Source of the DNA: Psychrobium sp. MM17-31
Lineage (GTDB): Bacteria > Pseudomonadota > Gammaproteobacteria > Enterobacterales > Psychrobiaceae
Length of the DNA stretch: 64,000 nt
Direction: 5' to 3'
Assembly: GCF_022347785.1 (NCBI RefSeq)
Contig: NZ_JAKRGA010000003.1
Location: 372,001-436,000, forward strand
Positions 57,132 through 64,000 of this stretch are shown here, in pieces (positions within the stretch are counted from its first letter, which is position 1; the number at the start of each line of letters is the position of its first letter). A program made the position numbers and the translations under genes. The notes under the pieces are model-generated. The model ran no database searches and was not told the origin of the DNA. It saw nothing but the letters and a program-made list of their open reading frames with translations.

Positions 57132-58985
57132 TTATTGATCGGCTTCCATCGTCAATTGCAGCGGTTGGTCAATCACAACATCGCCAATACTCAGTCTTAG
57201 ATTCAAGAAATCAATATGATCGAATTCAATCGTATTGGTAAGTAAAGACAATTGAATCAAGTTAGCAGCACTCTTAATCTCGATTGGCGAAAACGTATTA
57301 ACAGTAAATGGCTGAGTTACTTCCACCGAATCGATTAATCCAAATTGGTCAACAACGACCATGCGCATAAAATAAGGCATGTCATTTTTAATTATCGGTT
57401 GCTGTGGTGGCAGATTAATCTGAATTGCGGCTCGGACAGCGGCGTCATTCAAAATCGACAAATTAGCGGTTTTGATTACAGTCGAGTCGTCTTGCAGTAT
57501 TGCTGTATAGGCGACTGATGTAATACTACTCGCTTCGATGTCGTCAATAGTAAGGTTTAAGGCTGATTTATCTGTACCTGCGTGGTCTACATCGGCGCCA
57601 TTAACCTTCCATGTTGCAGATTTTATCTGCGCCATGTCGTCACTTTCTATCGAAAAACGCACTTCTTGACCACGTGCAGCAACAAGTCTGCTTTGCTTTA
57701 GTACTATCGGTGACTGATTAATACTGTTTTTAACTGACACAACAACCTGAGCAGTCTCTACAAGCCCTTTCATATGCACAGTAATTTGTAAGCGCGCCTG
57801 TTCATCGCGATTAACTTGTGGCGTACTGATCGTAGGCTGCGCGATAGCGTCGTCATTAAGCGTCATCTCGGTATCATCGAGCCATTGCCAAACAATCTTC
57901 TCAATGGGATGGGAATTATCGATTTGCGTCTCAACAGTTTTACTCGCAAGCTCATCAATTGAGATTGATTCATCTAGTGTTATTTTTAACGATGGTGCTA
58001 TTACTGGCGAGACTAAAACAATGGTGTCACTAGTGCTTTGCTGCTCACTTTCTGTAGTTACTTGAATTGATAGCGGGAGTTTCGAAAATTGACTAACATC
58101 TGGCAGGCTCAAAGACAGTTTCACGCTATATTGATTGTTGCCAATTTCCTCAAATTGCGCAATAGCATAATCTTGCTCATCAAAGGTCCACTTACCCGAA
58201 ATTAATGTTTCAGTCGTAATAATTTTAGCTTCAACGTCGATAACGTCCCCGACACTTCCTGCTGCACTGTCAGTAATTGTGATGGCCGGTAAAGCTGGTA
58301 ACTCTCTTACTGATTTAGGTGATAATTCGATTGCCACATCGGCGTTAGTTTCGTTTCCTTTGCTATCGACTACCGATAAATATAAAGTAATTTCTTTAAC
58401 ACTATCGGTTTCTGGGAATGAGATAGTAGGTGATAATATATTTTCATCAGAAAATGTCACGTCAGCGTCAGACGAAGTCCAATGATAGCTTTCAATGTCG
58501 CCATCCAAATCACTGACCTGAGGTTTGAGAATAATGGTTTGTTTGCTCTCAACTGTCTGCTTAGGAATGTCACCAATGACAGGCGACGATGAAACTATTA
58601 CATTTGCTCTAACATTAACTGCTACCTGTTTTTCAACAACACCACCTTTTGTGTCATCAACCTTCAACGTAAGCATATAACTTTCTTCAGTTTCGCGAAT
58701 AGGAAAAGTAAATACCGGAGATTTGGTGGATGAGTCATCAACAGTGATCCCGTCATTATTGGCTAACCAAGCGAAGGTAACACTATCGCCATCAGGGTCA
58801 CTTACTACAGGGCTAGGTTGATATGTAGCACCACTGGCAATAGTTATATCTGTGATAACTTCAACCACAGGTGGACGATTTTCAACTTTTATCGGAGTAT
58901 CAGGTTGCTCAGTTTTAGAGCTCCCACCGCCACAACCAATCAATAACAAACATCCAGCTAACACGACAAGCGCTTTCATTTTCAT
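57132..58985 (-). CDS. Lipoprotein with PKD/Ig-like repeats
   Basis: A 617-residue protein. The signal MKMKALVVLAGCLLLIGC has a lipobox LIGC, so Cys18 would be lipid-modified, followed by a Gly-rich spacer GGGSS. Tandem beta domains of 80-95 residues follow; the first two show PVVSDPDGDSVTFAWLAND-like and QVSDLDGDIESYHWTSS-like PKD signatures. The rest are more divergent. It is probably outer-membrane attached and surface or periplasmic, with adhesive or structural use. No partner gene is adjacent. In base use it resembles its neighbours. Confidence 0.78.
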   Translation of the reverse strand: MKMKALVVLAGCLLLIGCGGGSSKTEQPDTPIKVENRPPVVEVITDITIASGATYQPSPVVSDPDGDSVTFAWLANNDGITVDDSSTKSPVFTFPIRETEESYMLTLKVDDTKGGVVEKQVAVNVRANVIVSSSPVIGDIPKQTVESKQTIILKPQVSDLDGDIESYHWTSSDADVTFSDENILSPTISFPETDSVKEITLYLSVVDSKGNETNADVAIELSPKSVRELPALPAITITDSAAGSVGDVIDVEAKIITTETLISGKWTFDEQDYAIAQFEEIGNNQYSVKLSLSLPDVSQFSKLPLSIQVTTESEQQSTSDTIVLVSPVIAPSLKITLDESISIDELASKTVETQIDNSHPIEKIVWQWLDDTEMTLNDDAIAQPTISTPQVNRDEQARLQITVHMKGLVETAQVVVSVKNSINQSPIVLKQSRLVAARGQEVRFSIESDDMAQIKSATWKVNGADVDHAGTDKSALNLTIDDIEASSITSVAYTAILQDDSTVIKTANLSILNDAAVRAAIQINLPPQQPIIKNDMPYFMRMVVVDQFGLIDSVEVTQPFTVNTFSPIEIKSAANLIQLSLLTNTIEFDHIDFLNLRLSIGDVVIDQPLQLTMEADQ

Positions 58986-59327
58986 TCCTTAAATATCGTT
59001 AACACGTTGACTAGGTTCCGTGTCTTTAAAAGCTAATGATTATAAGGAGTTAACACCATTATTTAATTGATAAATTGTAACTGAATATACTAAGGTCTAA
59101 ATTTCGTTGCCGAATTGTTTACGCTATTGGTCTAATCGACTAATGTCCCATTGAATTAGTCTTTGCGTATGAGGGCGTAGGTTACAAAAAATAGACAGTT
59201 GTAAAAATAAAGTAACATAATGATAAGTATATAAATTATTTATAATCATGGGATTGTTCACGCAAATTTTGAGGAGTATACTGCGCGCGTTTTTAGATAC
59301 TCACTAAACGCTATTTTTAAGGTAGAT
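58986..59327. other. Intergenic region between the lipoprotein gene and nhaD
   Basis: About 340 bp. No ORF with a good ribosome site and no RNA gene was found. AT-rich strings such as TATAAATTATTTATAATC (59229-59246) may contain promoter elements for nhaD. No known sodium-sensing RNA could be recognised by eye. Confidence 0.45.
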
Positions 59328-59333
59328 TTGCCC

Positions 59334-60590
59334 ATGGTTTCCGGTGTTATTCTCGCACTTATCGCCCTCGCCTTTGTCCTCATCGTTATCGAAGACATTA
59401 TTCATGTCAATAAAGCTAAAACAACGCTGTTTTTTGGAACGCTGTGTTGGATAATTATTTTTGTTACGCCCCTTGGCGGATATTCAAGTGAAGCCTTACA
59501 GCACAAACTCGATCACAACATTTTAGAGATTGCCACTTTGTGGTTATTCTTAATGGCCGCCATGACGTTTGTTGCCTACTTAAACTCTAAAGGCTTTATT
59601 CAGAACCTTGTTCACCGGATTATGCCAACGCAAATTAGCGAACGTAAACTGATGTTTCTAGTGGGAATCTTCGCATTTATCTTCTCATCGATTTCCGACA
59701 ATATCACTGCGACCTTAATTTCGCTTGCCGTCATTATGTCTCTCAAACTCGATGCTAAAAAACGCATAAAATACGCGACCCTTATCGTCTTTGCAGTAAA
59801 CTCTGGCGGCGTATCCTTAATCACTGGCGATGTGACGACTTTAATGATCTTCCTCGCTGGCAAGGTGTCTATCGCCAACCTTTTACTATTAATCATTCCT
59901 GCAGCGGTAAGTGTGATGGTACTTGCCTCAATGCTCTCTATTGGTATGAACGGCACGCTGACCTTTGAGAAAGTTGCCAATAAAGCCATTGAGAAGACGG
60001 ACATTACCATCGCCACCATTTTCCTAAGCACCATTATCGGTACCTTGCTATTGAGCGCTCTCTATCGCGTACCGCCGGTGCTTACCTTTTTATTCGGCCT
60101 GTCACTGATGTTCTTAGTGGCGCAATTTTTGATGCGTAAGAAAGACGTTAATCGCAAAATTATCGATTACATTCGCGAAATTGAATATGACACCTTGTTG
60201 TTCTTTGTCGGTGTATTGCTGCTGGTTGGCGCGTTAAAAGAGATTGGTGTGTTAGCGAAATTCACCGACTTATATCAATACCTCGCCCCAACGTACGCAA
60301 ACTACATAATGGGCATCATGTCGGCGCTAATTGACAATGTGCCATTAACCGCAGCCTTACTCAAAGCCGACATTGCTATGAATGCGCGTCAATGGCTAGC
60401 ATTTACTTATGCAACGGGCGTTGGCGGCTCAATGCTAATCATCGGCTCAGCAGCAGGTATTATCGCCATGAGTAAGGTGAAGGAGCTCACCTTTATGAGC
60501 TACCTACGCATGAGTTTATACCTATTGATAGCTTATACAGTCGGATACTATGGCGCTTATTTGGCGGGCAACTTCATTGCTTTAGCCTAA
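59334..60590 (+). CDS. nhaD: Na+/H+ antiporter NhaD
   Basis: A 418-residue membrane protein of the NhaD (ion transporter) family with about 12 hydrophobic helices. Family features are ISDNITATLISLAVIMSL near residue 123 and SALIDNVPLTAALLKAD near residue 335, symmetric re-entrant-type motifs. It should expel sodium in exchange for protons in alkaline or saline conditions, in keeping with a marine host. ATG 59334 is chosen; in-frame TTG 59328 is closer to AAGG (59319-59322) and cannot be excluded. Confidence 0.88.
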   Translation: MVSGVILALIALAFVLIVIEDIIHVNKAKTTLFFGTLCWIIIFVTPLGGYSSEALQHKLDHNILEIATLWLFLMAAMTFVAYLNSKGFIQNLVHRIMPTQISERKLMFLVGIFAFIFSSISDNITATLISLAVIMSLKLDAKKRIKYATLIVFAVNSGGVSLITGDVTTLMIFLAGKVSIANLLLLIIPAAVSVMVLASMLSIGMNGTLTFEKVANKAIEKTDITIATIFLSTIIGTLLLSALYRVPPVLTFLFGLSLMFLVAQFLMRKKDVNRKIIDYIREIEYDTLLFFVGVLLLVGALKEIGVLAKFTDLYQYLAPTYANYIMGIMSALIDNVPLTAALLKADIAMNARQWLAFTYATGVGGSMLIIGSAAGIIAMSKVKELTFMSYLRMSLYLLIAYTVGYYGAYLAGNFIALA

Positions 60591-60641
60591 ATAAATTGGT
60601 TGATGGCGCCTCTGAGAATTTTTGACTGGCAGCAATTGTTA

Positions 60642-61766
60642 TTACTCTAGCGTAAATATCGTGTTGTTGAGTTGGCCGACTTTGTCCTGATAGGCCTGAC
60701 TTTGCATTTGAGTGAGCCGACTTACGGTTCGCTCAAATGCCTTGGTCACGCGTCCGCCGCGATAAAGCGCACCAATTGCGCAAGGCGCGTCAATAACCAA
60801 TAATTTATTGCGATCATAAAACTCATCAACTAACGCAATAAAACGCCGTGCACAGTCATCTAGATAACCAATTTGCACCGCCGCAGCAGGCGTTAGTTTA
60901 TAATTGGTATCGCCATCTTCAATGCCCTTGGCAACAGTCACTTCCTCAATCACGCCGCCCATTTGCAATACATCACTAAGCACAATTACGTCATAGCTAT
61001 CGGCCAATTTCATATAATCGTTCTGGCTACGCGGCCCATCACAAAGCGCCATAAAATCAAACCAAATGGTCTTAGCGCTCTCACCAATCACTGACAAATC
61101 GCGACCGTAAATATTTACGCTATGGTTAGTTTTTTCCAACTCTAAGCTGTAGCAATACGCGCTAAAGCCATGGCTGTCGTTTTCAAAATAGACCGAATTA
61201 GTTGCAGTTTGTTGGGTGCGATAATCTAGCTCACCATCGAGGGAAAAAATTTCTAAATGTTGTTTGATAAGCGCAATCGCAGGCAAAAATCTATCTCGCG
61301 CCAAACCGCCTTCATACAACTTATCAGGCACAGTATTAGAGGTAGCAATAATCATAATATTGCGTTGGTGTAAGGCAGAAAACACACCACCGAGTAACAT
61401 CGCGTCGGCAATATCAGCGACGAAAAACTCGTCGAAACATATCACATCAAACTGCGCTGCTAAATCATCAGCAACTTGCTCAAGCGGATTGACTTGACCT
61501 TGCAGTTGATTGAGTTTGTGGTGCAGCTGCGCCATGAAATGATGAAAATGTAAGCGCAGTTTGCGCTTTGATGGCAAGGTGTCGAAAAACATATCCATCA
61601 CCATGGTTTTACCGCGACCGACTCGACCGTATAAATAAAGCCCGTTAATGGGATCTCTACAAGCGAGTGATTTTTGTCGTTCATCCAACGCCGTTATGGC
61701 AGCAAGTTGAATTGCATCGAATGTGAGTTGCTCTGCTTTAACAGCAGCTTGATAACGAGTTAGCAC
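60642..61766 (-). CDS. zapE: Cell division ATPase ZapE (AFG1 family)
   Basis: A 374-residue AAA-type protein near E. coli ZapE. Walker A is GRVGRGKTM (near residue 50), followed by LRLHFHHFMAQLHHKL; Walker B is DVICFDEFFVADIADAMLLG; and sensor I lies in IMIIATSNTVPDKLYEGGL. It is reported to interact with FtsZ at constriction in E. coli. GTG start. It converges with nhaD and is divergent from rbgA. Confidence 0.93.
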   Translation of the reverse strand: MLTRYQAAVKAEQLTFDAIQLAAITALDERQKSLACRDPINGLYLYGRVGRGKTMVMDMFFDTLPSKRKLRLHFHHFMAQLHHKLNQLQGQVNPLEQVADDLAAQFDVICFDEFFVADIADAMLLGGVFSALHQRNIMIIATSNTVPDKLYEGGLARDRFLPAIALIKQHLEIFSLDGELDYRTQQTATNSVYFENDSHGFSAYCYSLELEKTNHSVNIYGRDLSVIGESAKTIWFDFMALCDGPRSQNDYMKLADSYDVIVLSDVLQMGGVIEEVTVAKGIEDGDTNYKLTPAAAVQIGYLDDCARRFIALVDEFYDRNKLLVIDAPCAIGALYRGGRVTKAFERTVSRLTQMQSQAYQDKVGQLNNTIFTLE

Positions 61767-61927
61767 TAAAAACCATCACAACAAGTTTAAAAGCGCCATA
61801 TTACGTCTCTCATACGATTTTAACAAATATAGCTATCGGCGAAATTTTGTTTATTTGTATAGTCAGTCACTTATCAAAAGTCTATCTTCGAGCTACAATT
61901 GCTTTTTTTTATGCACAGAGTCTTAAT

Positions 61928-62854
61928 ATGTCAATTCAATGGTTCCCCGGCCACATGCACAAAGCCCGTAAAGAAATGATGGAAGTCATGGGGCAAATCG
62001 ATATTATCATCGAGGTAGTGGACGCGCGCATTCCTTATTCAAGCGAAAATCCATTTGCCAATGAATTGCGCGGTGATAAGCCATTAATTAAAGTACTCAA
62101 CAAATGTGATTTGGCCAATGATGAAGTAGTTAACCAATGGCAAGAACATCTCAATAGCCAACAAGGTGTTTCCTCGCTGGCGATTACCGCTAATGAACCA
62201 ACGCAAGTGACTAAAATTTTAGATTTGTGTCGTAAACTAGTACCACAGCGCGATGAAATGGGCAAAGACATTCGCGCGATGATTATGGGCATTCCTAACG
62301 TTGGTAAGTCGACCATAATCAATATTCTTGCTGGTCGTGTTATTGCTAAGACGGGTAATGAACCTGCAGTAACTAAACGTCAACAGCGTATTAATCTTAA
62401 AAATGGTATTGTGCTATGTGATACGCCTGGGATCTTATGGCCGAAAGTGCACAACGAGCACAGTGGCTATCGTTTAGCTATTACTGGTGCAATTAAAGAC
62501 ACTGCGTTTGAATATGAAGACATTGCATCGTATGCAGCGGAGTATTTTCTTAAAGACTATCCAGAGATGATCAAAGAGCGTTATAAGCTTGGTGATTTAC
62601 CGCATACCGATTGGGAGCTCATCGAAGATATCGGCCATGCCCGCGGTTTTAAGCGTGCTGGAGGCAGAGTCGATATGCATAAAACCTGTGAGATTTTATT
62701 ACATGAATTCCGCTCAGGTACCATCGGCAAGATTTGTTTAGAAACGCCAGACATGGCAATAGCAGAGCAAATAATCGTCGATGAAAAATTAGCGCAAGAG
62801 GCGCTTGAAGGGAAAACGAAAAAGAAGAAACCTAAGAAAAAACGCCGTAGATAA
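61928..62854 (+). CDS. rbgA: Ribosome biogenesis GTPase YlqF/RbgA
   Basis: A 308-residue circularly permuted GTPase. The order of motifs is G4 (LNKCDLAND) first, then G1 (MGIPNVGKST) and G3 (DTPGILWP), as in RbgA/YlqF, which aids a late step of 50S assembly. The start MSIQWFPGHMHKARKEM is the canonical N-terminus, so ATG 61928 is chosen over an in-frame start at 61847. The C-terminal tail is Lys/Arg-rich (KTKKKKPKKKRRR), probably RNA-binding. The last codons overlap a terminator hairpin. Confidence 0.93.
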   Translation: MSIQWFPGHMHKARKEMMEVMGQIDIIIEVVDARIPYSSENPFANELRGDKPLIKVLNKCDLANDEVVNQWQEHLNSQQGVSSLAITANEPTQVTKILDLCRKLVPQRDEMGKDIRAMIMGIPNVGKSTIINILAGRVIAKTGNEPAVTKRQQRINLKNGIVLCDTPGILWPKVHNEHSGYRLAITGAIKDTAFEYEDIASYAAEYFLKDYPEMIKERYKLGDLPHTDWELIEDIGHARGFKRAGGRVDMHKTCEILLHEFRSGTIGKICLETPDMAIAEQIIVDEKLAQEALEGKTKKKKPKKKRRR

Positions 62855-62862
62855 CGGCGTTT
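62838..62862. terminator. Terminator overlapping the rbgA stop codon
   Basis: AAACGCCGT (62840-62848) and ACGGCGTTT (62854-62862) form a 9-bp stem around AGATA. The A-rich Lys codons to the left act as a U-run for the minus-strand GGDEF-EAL gene, so rbgA coding bases double as a terminator. Confidence 0.75.
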
Positions 62863-62888
62863 ACAAAACTGAAATTAAACAGAAAGTG

Positions 62889-64000
62889 TTAAGCCAATTC
62901 CACTGTGCTATGAATTATTTCATCGATAGGAACTGGCTTTCCTAAGCCATAACCTTGGCCGTAGTTAATTCCCATTTCCTCTAATCGCTTGCGAATATCG
63001 TCATTTTCAACAAACTCGGCAATAGTTTCCATACCCATTACTTGGCCAACGTCGTTAATCGATTTTACCATCGCTTCGTCAATAGGATCTTCGAGCATGT
63101 CTTTAATAAACATGCCATCAATCTTTAACATATCGACTTTTAGGTTTTTCAAATAAGCAAAAGACGACAAGCCACTACCAAAATCATCGAGTGCGAATTT
63201 ACAACCGTAAGCGTTTAACGCGCTAATAAAGAGCTTTGCGTGCGTCAAATTGGCAATGGCGGCGGTTTCGGTGATTTCAAATGATAACTTTGACGCTTCC
63301 ACCTTATTGGCTTTTATAGCGCTAATGATGTGTTGCAATAACATTTCGTTACTAAGTGACAAGCCAGAAAGGTTAATGGAAATATGGTCAATGTGATTAA
63401 TGTCATCGTGATGCTGACATAGCCATGCAAGGGTATTGTCAATAACCCATTTATCAATGCGGTGCGATAAATCAAAACGCTCTGCGGCGGGTAAAAATAA
63501 GCCCGGCGGTATCAAGTTGCCAGACTCATCGATCATTCGCACTAGAATTTCATAGCTAATTTTATCATGAGTTTGCAATGGCACTATTGGCTGGGCGAAC
63601 AATGCTAAGCGATCATTTTCTAAAGCACCGTTAATCTTAGTAGCCCAATAAGTATCGTCCTTGCGCTGTGCTAGTACCTTATCGTCTTCTTGATAGACAT
63701 GATAGCGATTGCGCCCAGCTTCTTTTGCCGCATAACATGCGCTATCTACCTGTTTTAGTGCTTCAACATAATTGTTGTGATGTCGTGTGATTTCCGTGAC
63801 ACCAATACTAATACCGAGTTTAAAAACGTGTTCATTCCAGCGAAAACGAAAGTCCTCTACCAATTTAATGAGCATTTCACAAATTAGCTTTGCTTGAGAG
63901 ACATCTGTGGCGATAAGTAACAATGCGAACTCATCTCCGCCAATACGAGCTAAAGTATCGCTTGATGCACAATGTCGATTAAAAAGTACTGAGATTTGTC
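62889..64000 (-). CDS. GGDEF-EAL dual-domain protein, 5' end outside the window
   Basis: The frame is open through the right edge of the window, giving about 370 C-terminal residues. The upstream part contains LARIGGDEFALLL at 63957-63912, an intact GGDEF motif. The EAL domain follows with SYEILVRM, SINLSGLSLS, FEITETAAI and FALDDFGSGLSSFAYL; the catalytic Glu and Asp pairs are present, so phosphodiesterase activity is likely. The in-frame TTG at 63923 is internal to the GGDEF domain and is not the start. The sensory part lies beyond 64000. It is convergent with rbgA. Confidence 0.88.
   Translation of the reverse strand, partial: QISVLFNRHCASSDTLARIGGDEFALLLIATDVSQAKLICEMLIKLVEDFRFRWNEHVFKLGISIGVTEITRHHNNYVEALKQVDSACYAAKEAGRNRYHVYQEDDKVLAQRKDDTYWATKINGALENDRLALFAQPIVPLQTHDKISYEILVRMIDESGNLIPPGLFLPAAERFDLSHRIDKWVIDNTLAWLCQHHDDINHIDHISINLSGLSLSNEMLLQHIISAIKANKVEASKLSFEITETAAIANLTHAKLFISALNAYGCKFALDDFGSGLSSFAYLKNLKVDMLKIDGMFIKDMLEDPIDEAMVKSINDVGQVMGMETIAEFVENDDIRKRLEEMGINYGQGYGLGKPVPIDEIIHSTVELA

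Noticed and set aside
58986-59333. Sodium-sensing riboswitch before nhaD
   Set aside because: No conserved core was recognised in this AT-rich leader. A covariance search would decide.
62889-63923. Complete gene starting at 63923
   Set aside because: The frame continues upstream through an intact GGDEF motif to the window edge, so the start is outside and this is a partial gene.

Overview
The window is a chromosomal segment of a marine-type gammaproteobacterium, most likely order Alteromonadales and near Colwelliaceae/Thalassotalea. This is an inference: gene order repeatedly matches enteric/Shewanella blocks (yccA-tusDCBE, purL/mltF, trmJ-iscRSUA-hscBA-fdx beside suhB, yafJ/fadE, dnaQ with a yafS-like gene). 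The DNA is AT-rich, and the window holds NhaD, a branched-chain ketoacid dehydrogenase, FadE and a giant secreted adhesin. No sequence search was run, so genus is not claimed.

Layout. 1-1052: what looks like the tail of an integron cassette array, with two attC-like sites flanking one cassette that encodes a DUF6602-like protein. 1111-5826: tRNA-Ser(UGA), yccA, tusDCBE for tRNA 2-thiolation, an unknown membrane-anchored protein and a small lipoprotein. 5827-15180: purL and mltF (divergent, with two CRP-like sites between them), a PAS-rich sensor with degenerate GGDEF and EAL domains, and moaC. 15235-29544: a single 4769-codon gene for a LapA-like/RTX adhesin with a type I secretion tail and a large beta-roll of long-period repeats. 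29904-36313: the isc Fe-S operon behind two abutting IscR-type sites, then trmJ. 36520-40959: suhB with a stem-loop/boxA leader, yafJ, and fadE behind a FadR-like box. 41506-42186: six tandem tRNA-Asp(GUC) genes with one strong promoter and a GC-rich discriminator. 42342-45720: a lysine-tailed membrane protein, dnaQ, a YafS-like methyltransferase and yjbQ. 45861-49637: bkdA1-bkdA2-bkdB behind a LiuR/MerR-like promoter. 49945-54646: astE, an unlisted 56-residue membrane ORF, a CcdA/thioredoxin pair, an overlapping diguanylate cyclase/BLUF photoreceptor pair, and a MOSC protein. 54813-64000: msrA, an alpha/beta hydrolase, a Tas-like reductase, a repeat lipoprotein, nhaD, zapE, rbgA and a truncated GGDEF-EAL gene.

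Themes. Three loci carry cyclic-di-GMP domains: one degenerate at both sites, one cyclase coupled to blue light, and one apparently intact dual enzyme. They share the window with a giant adhesin of the kind this messenger often controls, but no LapD/LapG or type I exporter gene is seen here, so that link is only suggestive. The points most worth a second look are the adhesin repeat array (protein motifs conserved while codons differ), the DGC-BLUF overlap, the integron tail, the suhB boxA leader and the small membrane ORF at 51097-51267.
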